A stretch of 64,000 bases of DNA, taken from NCBI GenBank assembly GCA_005239165.1, contig RAPG01000016.1, positions 28,286 through 92,285 of the forward strand. Reading direction: 5' to 3'. Position 1 is the stretch's first letter. Every line of letters starts with the position of its first letter. This document shows positions 31,737 to 40,303 of the stretch, one piece after another. Under the pieces are notes generated by a model that saw only the letters and a program-made list of their open reading frames with translations, was not told where the DNA came from and made no database searches. Origin of the DNA: Allopusillimonas ginsengisoli (lineage in GTDB: Bacteria > Pseudomonadota > Gammaproteobacteria > Burkholderiales > Burkholderiaceae_B). Position numbers and translations under genes: made by a program.

Positions 31737-33437
31737 CTACGCGGCTTCCCTAAGTTTTTTGGCGATAATTTCGTCATCGCACTTCGGGCAGAAATTGTGA
31801 CTGCCACCCAGATATCCATGTACCGGGCAAATCGAGAACGTCGGCGTTACGGTGATATAGGGCAGGCGAAAACGGCTGAGCGCGCGTTTGACCAGCTGCT
31901 TGCAGGATTCGGCGGTAGACAGGGGCTCAGTCATGTACAGGTGCAGCACGGTGCCCCCGGTGTACTTGCGCTGTAGATCGTCCTGGCGCTCCAGAGCCTC
32001 AAAGGGGTCATCGGTAAAGCCCACCGGAAGTTGCGACGAGTTGGTGTAGTACGGCATTTCAACTGTACCCGCCTGCACAATGGCGCGAAAGCGCTTGCGA
32101 TCTTCTTTGGCGAAGCGGTAGGTGGTACCTTCGGCCGGGGTCGCCTCCAGGTTGTACATATGTCCGGTCTGTTCCTGAAATTCGACCATACGGGCACGTA
32201 CGCGGTCCAGCAGACGTATTGCAAAATCGTGTCCCCACCGGCTGGTAAGGTCATGCTGGTCACCGGTAAAATTGCGGATCATTTCATTGATGCCGTTGAC
32301 GCCTAGTGTCGAGAAATGATTGCGCAGAGTGCCCAGATAACGCTTGGTGTACGGAAATAGCCCGTCATCCATGAGCTTTTGAATAATCTCGCGCTTTATC
32401 TCCAGGCTCTCTTTGCCCAACAGCATCAGCTCGTCAAGACGCGCCATCAAAGCAGCTTCGTCGCCCGCATAGCGGTAGCCCAGCCGGGCGCAGTTGATGG
32501 TCACCACGCCTAATGATCCGGTTTGCTCGGCCGAGCCAAACAGGCCGTTTCCTCGTTTGAGTAATTCGCGCAAGTCAAGTTGCAGCCGGCAACACATAGA
32601 CCGGATCATGTTCGGCTGAAGTTCTGAATTAATAAAATTCTGAAAATACGGCAAGCCGTATTTGGCTGTCATTTCGAACAGCCGCTGGGCATTGGGGCTG
32701 TCCCACTCAAAGTCTTCAGTGATGTTGTAAGTAGGAATAGGAAACGTGAACACGCGGCCTTTGGCGTCACCCGCCGTCATGACGTCAATGTAGGCCTGAT
32801 TGATCATGTCCATTTCGGCCTGCAGCTCGCCGTAGGTAAAGTTGGCCTCTGCGCCTCCAATAAGCGGAACCTGCTCGCGTAAATCTTCAGGACAGACCCA
32901 GTCGAAGGTGAGGTTGGTAAACGGGGTTTGTGTGCCCCAGCGCGAAGGAACATTCAGGTTGTAGATAAGTTCTTGCATGTATTGACGCACTTCCTCATAG
33001 CTCAGTTGATCAACGCGTACGTAAGCAGCCATGTAGGTGTCAAAAGAGCTGAATGCCTGGGCGCCCGCCCATTCGTTTTGCATGGTGCCCAGAAAGTTGA
33101 CGATCTGGCCGACTGCACTCGACATATGGCGGGGAGGCCCAGACTCTACTTTGCCGGGCACCCCATTCAGACCTTCGTTAAGAAGCGTGCGTAACGACCA
33201 GCCAGCGCAATAACCTGACAGCATGTCTAGGTCATGGATGTGCAGATCGGCATCGCGGTGAGCCTGACCGATGGCGGGGGGATACACCTGGTCGAGCCAA
33301 TAGTTGGCGATGACCTTGCCTGAAACGTTCAAGATGAGGCCGCCGAGCGAGTATCCCTGGTTGGCGTTGGCGTTAACGCGCCAGTCTATTTGTTCAAGAT
33401 ACTCATTAACAGACGAGGCGACATCGATGCGGGTCAT
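31737..33437 (-). CDS. nrdD: Anaerobic (class III) ribonucleoside-triphosphate reductase, large part
   Basis: A 566-residue enzyme body that reduces ribonucleotides without oxygen. It begins directly with the catalytic barrel (WRVNANANQGYSLGGLILN), so the usual N-terminal ATP-cone of about 100 residues is absent. Recognisable parts are RDADLHIHDLDMLSGYCAGW, RHMSSAVGQIVNFLGT, SMCCRLQLDL with candidate active-site cysteines, and a C-terminal zinc site (FSICPVHGYLGG, FCPKCDDE). It ends there, without the RVxGY glycyl-radical loop, which is encoded by the next gene. Paired NrdR boxes lie upstream. The start is ATG at 33437. Without the neighbour the enzyme should be inactive. Confidence 0.92.
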   Translation of the reverse strand: MTRIDVASSVNEYLEQIDWRVNANANQGYSLGGLILNVSGKVIANYWLDQVYPPAIGQAHRDADLHIHDLDMLSGYCAGWSLRTLLNEGLNGVPGKVESGPPRHMSSAVGQIVNFLGTMQNEWAGAQAFSSFDTYMAAYVRVDQLSYEEVRQYMQELIYNLNVPSRWGTQTPFTNLTFDWVCPEDLREQVPLIGGAEANFTYGELQAEMDMINQAYIDVMTAGDAKGRVFTFPIPTYNITEDFEWDSPNAQRLFEMTAKYGLPYFQNFINSELQPNMIRSMCCRLQLDLRELLKRGNGLFGSAEQTGSLGVVTINCARLGYRYAGDEAALMARLDELMLLGKESLEIKREIIQKLMDDGLFPYTKRYLGTLRNHFSTLGVNGINEMIRNFTGDQHDLTSRWGHDFAIRLLDRVRARMVEFQEQTGHMYNLEATPAEGTTYRFAKEDRKRFRAIVQAGTVEMPYYTNSSQLPVGFTDDPFEALERQDDLQRKYTGGTVLHLYMTEPLSTAESCKQLVKRALSRFRLPYITVTPTFSICPVHGYLGGSHNFCPKCDDEIIAKKLREAA

Positions 33438-33449
33438 GCTTACTCCGTT

Positions 33450-33465
33450 CTACTATATGTTGTGT
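33450..33465. promoter_or_regulatory. NrdR box (proximal) before nrdD
   Basis: Read toward nrdD the site is ACACAACATATAGTAG, 12 of 16 matches to the NrdR consensus ACACTATATATAGTGT. It lies 13 bases before the nrdD ATG. Its centre is 31 bases from that of the second box, the usual three-turn spacing for NrdR. Confidence 0.75.
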
Positions 33466-33480
33466 TGTGATGAAGAATAA

Positions 33481-33496
33481 TCACTAGATATAGTAT
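33481..33496. promoter_or_regulatory. NrdR box (distal) before nrdD
   Basis: Read toward nrdD the site is ATACTATATCTAGTGA, 13 of 16 matches to the NrdR consensus. Together with the proximal box it implies repression of the operon by NrdR when dATP is plentiful. A weak FNR-like half-site (TTGAT, 33531-33535) lies further upstream. Confidence 0.8.
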
Positions 33497-33564
33497 GGTC
33501 AAGGAGTTGCGGCCCTGGGCTGCGTTTTGTTTGATCTGTCTTAATAGTGGCAGAAAAAATGCAT

Positions 33565-33586
33565 AAAAAAACCGCCTGAAGGCGGT
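33565..33586 (-). terminator. Rho-independent terminator of DUF2249 gene
   Basis: On the minus strand ACCGCC pairs with GGCGGT around a 4-base loop and is followed by a run of T (complement of AAAAAA at 33565-33570). It lies about 30 bases past the stop of the DUF2249 gene. Confidence 0.8.
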
Positions 33587-33614
33587 AAGGTGCAGCGTAA
33601 TTCAATAAATTTTT

Positions 33615-33878
33615 TCAGGCGATGATCCCAAAATCAATCACAATTTCACCTGGTTCGCGCGAGATGTAGGTGATCTGGATAGCGTCGCCGAAATGGCCCT
33701 GAAGCTGCTGCAGCAGTGGAAGTGGATCGTGATCATTGCAAAACCGCATGGTCTCGCCAGGCTGCAGCGCTGACAGAGCACCGAATATGGCTGCATGACG
33801 AAAGCGTTTGGCGACGCCGCGCGCATCAAAAGGGTAGACTGCTTCGTTGAATACAGGGATGGGGTTGGCGCTGGACAC
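33615..33878 (-). CDS. DUF2249 small protein
   Basis: An 87-residue protein with the DUF2249 core: LQPGETMRFCNDHDPLPLLQQLQ and a C-terminal strand GEIVIDFGII. DUF2249 proteins are small, often share the fold of SirA/TusA-like proteins, and are frequently found beside denitrification or NO-related genes; the biochemical role is unknown. I chose the GTG at 33878 because AAAGGA lies seven bases upstream and the peptide before it (reading from 33989) is low in conservation signals. It lies upstream of nrdD in the same direction but has its own terminator, so it is a separate unit. Confidence 0.78.
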   Translation of the reverse strand: MSSANPIPVFNEAVYPFDARGVAKRFRHAAIFGALSALQPGETMRFCNDHDPLPLLQQLQGHFGDAIQITYISREPGEIVIDFGIIA

Positions 33879-34130
33879 AGTGGTTTCCTTTCTGAAAATT
33901 GGGTGGGCGTTGTTGCCGTTTATCGGTTGGTGAGCGCAGAGGCTCACAGGCCGTGCCCGCCCAGGCAGCGATGTCTCGTCGGGCTGCAAAGTTGGGTCAT
34001 TCGATTGTAAGGATGGTGCGATGAAAAGGCGGTGAGAACCACATTGCCAATGTGGTCGTGCGTATGCGGCACTCTACATCCGCAAGGGCGTTGCAGAGTG
34101 CTGTGTTCTGCCAGAGAAGGAAAACAGAGG

Positions 34131-36464
34131 CTAGCGTGGGGCCTCTTCGAACGCAGCAGTAGCACCAGTCATCTGTATTTTCCACCATGACGGAAACAGG
34201 GCGCGAACCTGTGGCCGGTTGTAGCGATCATCAATCAAATACACCACGCCGCGGTCAGAGTCTGATCTGATCACCCGACCGGCCGCCTGAACCACTTTCT
34301 GCAAACCGGGGTAAAGAAACGCATAGTCGTAGGCGCGTGCGGCACCGAAGGTATGGGCCATGCTGCTCTTGAGCTGCTGCGTCAACGGGTTGATCTGAGG
34401 CAGGCCCAAAGTTGAGATAAAAACGCCGATCAACCGGCTGCCGGGCAAGTCTATGCCTTCGGCAAATGCGCCGCCAAGCACCGCAAACCCAATCCCGCGT
34501 CCTTGTGGCACAAAGCGATCCAGAAATTGACGACGGCTGGCTTCGTCCATGCCTGGCGATTGCGTCCATAGCGGAATTTGAGGAAACTGCTCTGCAAAGG
34601 CCTCGGCCGCTTTGCGCAGATAATCAAAGCTGCTGAAATAACTGAGGTAGTTGCCGGGCTGAGTGGCGTACTGGCTGCCCATTAACTGCGCAATGGGAAG
34701 CAGCGATGCCTTGCGGTCGTGATATCGCGTCGATATATGGGGTGCAATTTTTACCTGCAACTGTTCAGAACTAAACGGTGATTCGACATCCACAAAGGCG
34801 ACATTATCCGGCAGCCCGAGTGTGTCACGATAAAAATTCCAGGGGCTCAGGGTCGCCGAGAACAGGGTGCTGCTATAGCTGGCGTTGATGCGGGGTTGCA
34901 GGAAAGGCGCCGGAATCATATTGCGCAGGCTGATGACGGCAGACTGTGGCACCGTGGTTGATGGCGGAGCTCCAAGGTCAATGTCAAATACTGAATGACC
35001 TGAAAACACCTCGGCCAGCCGCAAAAAATGCAGCGTATCGAAGTGCAGTCGCTGTATTTCGGCATTCATGCCCAGCGGATTGGCATTGGCGTAGTGCGTG
35101 AGGCGGGTGCTGAAGCTGATCAGACTTTTGTGGAAGGAATTGGGTATATCGGTGTAAGCCTGATAAGACACGGCCTGGTCACGACAGCAAAGGTTCCAGG
35201 CGCGCAGCAGTGTAGAAAAACTGCGTTTTAGCTCTGTGGGTGCAGCGTGTTTTGCCGCATGTAATGTACGGGCGTTCAAACTTGCGCTATACATTGCACG
35301 GGCACGTTCGAGCAAGTTATGGGCCTCATCGACCAGAAGGCCAACTCGCCATTGACGGCTCTCGGTCAGGCTATAGAGCAGGGCGCTGCTATCAAAGTAA
35401 TAGTTGTAGTCGCCGACGACGACATCTACCCATTGTGCAAGGTCGTGACTCATCCAGTAGGGGCAAATATCATGCTTGAGTGCAATCTCACGCATGCTTG
35501 ACCTGTCAAGCCAGCCGTGACGCGCAGCTTCTTGTCTGGCTACGGGCAAACGATCGTAAAACCCTTGAGCCAGCGGGCACGAAGCACCATGGCATTTCTT
35601 GTCGGGGTGTTCGCAGGCTTTGTCACGTGCTATCAGTTCTAGTATGCGCACCCGCGGTGGCTCTGAGGCGATGCCAGCCTTGGTGTCAGCATTGTGTCTG
35701 AGCAGCAGGGTAAGAGCGTCAAGAGCCAGTTGCCGCCCAGACGTCTTGGCGGTAAGAAAAAATACCCTGTCCAGCCCCTCGGAAGTGCAGGCTTTAAGCA
35801 TGGGGAACAGCGTCCCTATGGTTTTACCGATACCAGTGGGTGCCTGAGCGAGCAGCATGCGTTGCTGGCGTGCAGCCTTGTACACGTGTTCGGCCAGCTG
35901 GCGCTGCCCCGGCCTGAATGCAGCGTGAGGAAAGCGCAGTGCGTTTAGCCAGATGTCGCGGTTTTCACGGTGGTCCAACTGTTGCGCCGCCCACTGTGCA
36001 AAGCAACGACAAAGTGACTCAAAAAAGTGCTGAAGATAGGCGGCGCTGCGGGTTTCAGAAACCACGGTTTCATGCCCCTGATCGACATCGTAATAGACCA
36101 GTGCAACCTGTATTTCGTCCAGACTGTCGCGCTCGCACAGCATGTGAGCGTAAACGCGAGCCTGTGCCTGATGCAGCGCTTTGTGATTGTCAGGAAGATT
36201 GCTCAGCGCGCCCCGGTAGGTTTTTATCTCTTCGATCCGGGGTGCGGTTGCATCATAGCCGTCGGCACGTCCGCGTACCTGAAGTGCATCCCAGTTCGCC
36301 TGCAGGCTTACTTCTGACTGGTAACCGGCAGGCCGTTTTGCACGCACGAGTGCGTGTCCCTCCATGCCTTCGATAGCGGTGGGCGAAGGCGTGAAGCGCA
36401 GATCTAGATCTCCATGCCTGGCGGCAAAATCACAGAGTGCGCGTACGGAGACGGTGTAGCTCAA
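34131..36464 (-). CDS. XPD/DinG-like Fe-S helicase with nuclease-like N-terminal domain
   Basis: A 777-residue superfamily 2 helicase. The N-terminal ~200 residues resemble a PD-(D/E)XK nuclease-type fold (RADGYDATAPRIEEIKTYRG). Then come Walker A (AQAPTGIGKTIGT), four candidate iron-sulfur cysteines (KACEHPDKKCHGASCP, DICPYW), a DEAH box (LLVDEAHNLLERA) and motif VI (QAAGRVIRSDSDRG). It would unwind DNA 5' to 3' like XPD, DinG and FANCJ. The start is TTG at 36464, overlapping the stop of the nuclease gene by four bases; an in-frame ATG at 36488 would extend further into it. The operon with a FAN1-type nuclease points to repair of crosslinks or flaps. Confidence 0.85.
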   Translation of the reverse strand: MSYTVSVRALCDFAARHGDLDLRFTPSPTAIEGMEGHALVRAKRPAGYQSEVSLQANWDALQVRGRADGYDATAPRIEEIKTYRGALSNLPDNHKALHQAQARVYAHMLCERDSLDEIQVALVYYDVDQGHETVVSETRSAAYLQHFFESLCRCFAQWAAQQLDHRENRDIWLNALRFPHAAFRPGQRQLAEHVYKAARQQRMLLAQAPTGIGKTIGTLFPMLKACTSEGLDRVFFLTAKTSGRQLALDALTLLLRHNADTKAGIASEPPRVRILELIARDKACEHPDKKCHGASCPLAQGFYDRLPVARQEAARHGWLDRSSMREIALKHDICPYWMSHDLAQWVDVVVGDYNYYFDSSALLYSLTESRQWRVGLLVDEAHNLLERARAMYSASLNARTLHAAKHAAPTELKRSFSTLLRAWNLCCRDQAVSYQAYTDIPNSFHKSLISFSTRLTHYANANPLGMNAEIQRLHFDTLHFLRLAEVFSGHSVFDIDLGAPPSTTVPQSAVISLRNMIPAPFLQPRINASYSSTLFSATLSPWNFYRDTLGLPDNVAFVDVESPFSSEQLQVKIAPHISTRYHDRKASLLPIAQLMGSQYATQPGNYLSYFSSFDYLRKAAEAFAEQFPQIPLWTQSPGMDEASRRQFLDRFVPQGRGIGFAVLGGAFAEGIDLPGSRLIGVFISTLGLPQINPLTQQLKSSMAHTFGAARAYDYAFLYPGLQKVVQAAGRVIRSDSDRGVVYLIDDRYNRPQVRALFPSWWKIQMTGATAAFEEAPR

Positions 36465-38155
36465 GCTGCCACACGCTGTACGTGGCACACCGTGGCATCA
36501 ATGCCATGCTGGGCACAATAGCTTAACCATCGGATTTGATTGTCTTGAAGCCGGTCTCCAGGCCCTTTTACTTCGATGAGCTGGTAATGCTGGCGTTTGG
36601 GCCAGAACTGGATGAGATCGGGCAGCCCCGAGCGATTGCCAGGTATATCACGCAGCAAACGTTCGAACACAACCTTGAGATGCAGCGGCGGAATACATGA
36701 CAGCGCCAGATCAAGCAGTGTCTGGCTGATGGCTTGCCACGCGACGAAAGGCGACTGGATGCCCTTCTTGAGAACAAAGTTGCTGCGTATGGTGTTGAGA
36801 TAACAACCTGTATTAAGCTGGTCCAGACACGCGTTAAACAGAGACTGACGGCGTTCCTGGAAGCCGCTACGCAACAGATCGGCTGGCCCGTGCTGGTAAG
36901 GATTGAAAAATGCCCCTGGTACGGCTGCAAATACGGCGTCCCAGCACAGCAGGCCGAAAAGGCCGTTGATCAGGGTGTTTTCGACATAAAAGGCGGGTGC
37001 GTCGTCGCTGTGCAAATGCTGTCTTAACCTTTCTTCTACGCGCGGCCCTTCAGGGGATAGCGCTAGTGCAATATCGACTCGTGTAATGCGGGCAGATGTA
37101 CGGCTGGGTGCAGGCTGCCCACACAGGCGCAGCAGGCGTGGAAGCATGCGTAGCAGTTGCTGCTGTTCAGCCTCGTCGTGCGGTGCCTGCAACGATAGCT
37201 GAGCCAGTGTGAGTGCCTCTTGGTATTGTCCTGAGCGCTCAAGAACACGTACCAGGCGGTGTCGTGCTTCGGGTTGCCCGCTGGCCTGATAGCAATGCCT
37301 GGCACCCGCCCAGTTTTTCTGGCGCTCATAGTGTTTGCCCATGTGATGCAGCAATCGTGCCCGTCGAGTTTCTAACCATTGGTTCTGGTACTCGTCGCCG
37401 GGCAGCGAATTGACGAGATTGTCTTGATCTTCACTGGTGATCGCCATGTCAAACTGTTCGCGACACTGATGCAGGTAAAGATAGTCGTCGATATCCTGGC
37501 GTGCCTGGAAGGCTCGGGCCGACGCAGTGAAGTCGACCTGTTCAAAAACATACAGCCCCAGGTCGGCCAGAACGAATTCAGTCCAGGTTTGTCGCAGATT
37601 GCCAAAAAACATGAGCCTGAAACGGTCACAGAGGGCGAGTATGTAGGGGTTGAGGCCGTAGAGTGTGTCGGAATGCAATGTTGGTACGTTGGAGCTGGAG
37701 CGGCTGCCCATCCATTGCGTATAAGGCTGCGCTTCGGGAAAGCTACAACGTAAAACGTCGATCTGCACGGCTTTCTTGGCATCACGTGCAGCTGCGGCAG
37801 CGAGCGGATCTCTAAACCAAGCCATGATTTCGGGGCGGGTGAGTTGCCCGCACAGCTCATCAATAGTGAGTAGCGGATCGTCGTCTAGCCAATGATGCTC
37901 GATCAGGACATCTGCGGCCTGAGCAGTGTCACCTATTTCAGCATAGGAGAGCCTGCTGGCCCGAAATAATGTGCCTTTGCGCATGATCATGCGTACTAGC
38001 AAGCCGCGTGAGCAGGGCGCAAGCGCCAGAAACTGTGCAATGAATTCATGCTCGGCGGGCAGTAGCAGGTCAGCATAGCGACTAGCCACCCAGCGCAGCA
38101 CACGCTCGAAGTTATCAAGGTAATACCAGGGATTGCTCAGAGGAGGTGGGCGCAT
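36461..38155 (-). CDS. FAN1-type VRR-NUC structure-specific nuclease
   Basis: A 564-residue protein with the architecture of bacterial FAN1: an N-terminal winged-helix/SAP-like region (YLDNFERVLRWVASRYADLL), a central helical TPR-like region, and a C-terminal VRR-NUC domain. The catalytic residues are the Asp in SGLPDLIQFWP and the Glu-x-Lys in QLIEVKGPGDRLQDNQIRWL. FAN1 cuts 5' flaps and helps remove interstrand crosslinks. It is the first gene of a two-gene operon; the helicase gene overlaps it by four bases. Length agrees with the Pseudomonas FAN1 family. No SOS box was recognised upstream, but I did not see a clear promoter either. Confidence 0.9.
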   Translation of the reverse strand: MRPPPLSNPWYYLDNFERVLRWVASRYADLLLPAEHEFIAQFLALAPCSRGLLVRMIMRKGTLFRASRLSYAEIGDTAQAADVLIEHHWLDDDPLLTIDELCGQLTRPEIMAWFRDPLAAAAARDAKKAVQIDVLRCSFPEAQPYTQWMGSRSSSNVPTLHSDTLYGLNPYILALCDRFRLMFFGNLRQTWTEFVLADLGLYVFEQVDFTASARAFQARQDIDDYLYLHQCREQFDMAITSEDQDNLVNSLPGDEYQNQWLETRRARLLHHMGKHYERQKNWAGARHCYQASGQPEARHRLVRVLERSGQYQEALTLAQLSLQAPHDEAEQQQLLRMLPRLLRLCGQPAPSRTSARITRVDIALALSPEGPRVEERLRQHLHSDDAPAFYVENTLINGLFGLLCWDAVFAAVPGAFFNPYQHGPADLLRSGFQERRQSLFNACLDQLNTGCYLNTIRSNFVLKKGIQSPFVAWQAISQTLLDLALSCIPPLHLKVVFERLLRDIPGNRSGLPDLIQFWPKRQHYQLIEVKGPGDRLQDNQIRWLSYCAQHGIDATVCHVQRVAA

Positions 38156-38404
38156 GCACGAAAACCCGGGTTGATGCCACGCGTGGGCAGCATTAAGCGT
38201 TTATGGGTATTAAATACTGTTGGTATATACAGTCTACCAGTTCTTATTCAGTAATGTCTCTGTTACCGGGCCTTCAGATTGTTAAGGGTATGTAACTTCG
38301 CTCACAAGGGCATGCCACTGGTTTGTTACATTCATTGATAGTTGGCACTTGTGGCTTTGATCTCGACCGTCTACGGTAATAGCTCAGCTAAACACGGAGG
38401 TATT

Positions 38405-38605
38405 ATGAATAAAGACACACTGGAAGGACAATGGAAACAGCTCACCGGCAAGGCAAAGGCTGCCTGGGGTGATTTGACCGACGATGAGCTGACGCAAATA
38501 AACGGAAACCGGGAGCAGCTTGCCGGGTTGATACAAGAACGGTATGGCCGCACCCGCGAAGAGGCTGAGCGCGAGGTCAAAGATTTTTTTGATGCCAACC
38601 GATAG
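38405..38605 (+). CDS. CsbD-family stress protein
   Basis: A 66-residue hydrophilic CsbD-like protein: MNKDTLEGQWKQLTGKAKAAWGDLTDDEL and GNREQLAGLIQERYGRTREEAEREV are the family signatures (cited in part). Such proteins are abundant general-stress proteins of unknown mechanism. The start at 38405 has a strong ribosome binding site (ACACGGAGGTATT); an upstream in-frame start at 38342 would add residues outside the family. A strong terminator follows. Confidence 0.9.
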   Translation: MNKDTLEGQWKQLTGKAKAAWGDLTDDELTQINGNREQLAGLIQERYGRTREEAEREVKDFFDANR

Positions 38606-38677
38606 CAACGCAGACGGCTGGCTCGAATAGCCGGTCGATAGCCAGTGCTGCCTGATCTGTGTGCGGATCAGGTTGTT

Positions 38678-38712
38678 GAGCCCGCAGGCATTGAGCCTGC
38701 GGGCTCTTTTTT
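38678..38712 (+). terminator. Rho-independent terminator of csbD
   Basis: A perfect 12-base stem, GAGCCCGCAGGC pairing with GCCTGCGGGCTC, around a 5-base loop (ATTGA), followed by six T. It lies between the convergent csbD-like and speDE genes. Confidence 0.92.
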
Positions 38713-38748
38713 AACAGGCGTTATCCCGATGCCGCACGGTGCCTGGTC

Positions 38749-39990
38749 TTAAGCCTGGGGCATTAGGGCCCTGTAAAAGTTTGGCAGGGCAAACAGCGCG
38801 CCGTGAATGTTGGCGTTGTAATACTGCAGGTTAGTAATGCCGCGCTGAATGAGACGTTGCTGGATCTGATCACGGCCCGCGGCCAGTGGGTTGAGTTCGT
38901 TTGAGGCAATGGCGAGGGCCCAGTAGGTGCCGTACAACGGGATATGCAGGCCGTATCCGTGCACCTGATCGAATACCGCAGACAGCTCGCCCGCTAAATG
39001 TTTAACCTGTTCAGGATTATGAAAAGGCGTACCTAGGTGCAAAACAACAGCACCGCCGGGGGCCAGCACCCGCTTGCATTCGTTGAAGAACGCTTCGGTA
39101 TACAGCGGACCGGCGGGTGTATCGGGATCAGTGAGATCAAGCAGAACCAGATCGAACCGTTGCTGGGTTTGCGCCAGAAATTGAACCCCATCTGCTATAT
39201 GCACGGTGACACGTGGGTCGTCGAACGCACCGCGGTTGATGCTCTGTAAGTGCTCGCGAGCGATCTCGACAACCTGGCCGTCAAGCTCGACCAGGGTGGC
39301 CTCAGTGACCGAGGGGTGTTTAAGCACCTCTTCGAGTGCGCCGCCATCGCCACCACCGATAATCAATACCTTGCCTGGATCGGGGTGCGCCATGGCAGCA
39401 GGATGCACCAGCGCTTCATGGTAGAAGAACTCGTCTGCTTCCGAGGTCATAAAACGCTCGTCCAGGCGTAGCGTGCGGCCCAGATCGTCAGAGCGCAGGA
39501 GCTCGAGGTGTTGATAATTGGTTTGCAGCGAGAGCATACGCTCTGCGAACCGGAAGCCAAAACGGGTTGTGGGTGTAAGGTTTTCAAAGACGAGTTCGCC
39601 ATTGGCTCCCGGACCATTCTCGTCACCACGCAGCAGACGTTCGCGCTGCATTTTTTCTGGCTTGAACGCGTCGATCAGCGCCTGCATTAACTGTTCAGCC
39701 TTGGCCGAGTTGTCACCCATGAAATTGCATACGTACACGTCGAGCGTGACGCCTTGGCGTTCGGGCCAGGTATGCAGCGCCAAATGGGATTCGGCCAGCA
39801 ACAACATGCCTGTTACGCCGCCAGGTTCACCCTGGAAGTCGGGAAAGGTATGCCATTTTTCAGCCACCAGCGTAAGGCCGGCGTCAAGGGTGTGCCCTCG
39901 GCACATGTCGGCGAGAGGCCCGGCCTGCGTCAGCAGCGCGAGGTCACAATCGCAAAGATACAGATCTGCGGTAAGGTGCAGGCCCTGCAT
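38749..39990 (-). CDS. Fused S-adenosylmethionine decarboxylase / spermidine synthase
   Basis: A 413-residue fusion. Residues 1-115 form a SpeD-type AdoMet decarboxylase: the self-cleavage site is Glu67-Ser68 in LLAESHLALHTWPE, where Ser68 becomes the pyruvoyl group. The rest is a SpeE-type aminopropyltransferase with the nucleotide loop VLIIGGGDGGALEEVLKH and LVLLDLTDPDTPAGPLYT. One protein would make decarboxylated AdoMet and use it to aminopropylate putrescine or another diamine. The fusion is known in betaproteobacteria. The start has AAGGAG ten bases upstream. It converges with the csbD-like gene across a terminator. Confidence 0.92.
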   Translation of the reverse strand: MQGLHLTADLYLCDCDLALLTQAGPLADMCRGHTLDAGLTLVAEKWHTFPDFQGEPGGVTGMLLLAESHLALHTWPERQGVTLDVYVCNFMGDNSAKAEQLMQALIDAFKPEKMQRERLLRGDENGPGANGELVFENLTPTTRFGFRFAERMLSLQTNYQHLELLRSDDLGRTLRLDERFMTSEADEFFYHEALVHPAAMAHPDPGKVLIIGGGDGGALEEVLKHPSVTEATLVELDGQVVEIAREHLQSINRGAFDDPRVTVHIADGVQFLAQTQQRFDLVLLDLTDPDTPAGPLYTEAFFNECKRVLAPGGAVVLHLGTPFHNPEQVKHLAGELSAVFDQVHGYGLHIPLYGTYWALAIASNELNPLAAGRDQIQQRLIQRGITNLQYYNANIHGALFALPNFYRALMPQA

Positions 39991-40303
39991 ATGTCAGCAC
40001 TCCTTGGTGAAAGACTTCTGCGCCAAGGCAAGGCACACGGAAAGCCAGAAATTCGTAGGGCTAAGGATTAGCCTACAAGTTTAAAAAAACGTATAAGTAT
40101 ATAGCAAAAGTGGGTATGTTCCGGCTATGTGTAGGGATGCTGCTCTTATTTGCCGGGTGTTTGACTGGCCAATGGGTGGCCGGTGTATAGCGTCGCATGG
40201 CGTGGTTGGTGTGGTAACCCATTTACGGTGCGTAGCCAGACCTGCGTCTTACCATGACGGAACCGCAGGCCTGGCGCAAGCTATTTTGCTGCGGCAGTTG
40301 CGC
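39991..40303. other. Intergenic region between speDE and symporter gene
   Basis: About 310 bases with no supported gene. It holds the promoter of the speDE fusion gene (minus strand, near 40060-40110, AT-rich). An imperfect inverted repeat (CCAGACCTGCG at 40236-40246 with CGCAGGCCTGG at 40264-40274, one mismatch) may terminate the symporter transcript, which ends at 40304, but it lacks a T run. Confidence 0.45.

Noticed and set aside
33531..33544. FNR box upstream of nrdD (TTGAT-ctgt-CTTAA)
   Set aside because: Only one half-site fits well; NrdR boxes are much better supported.
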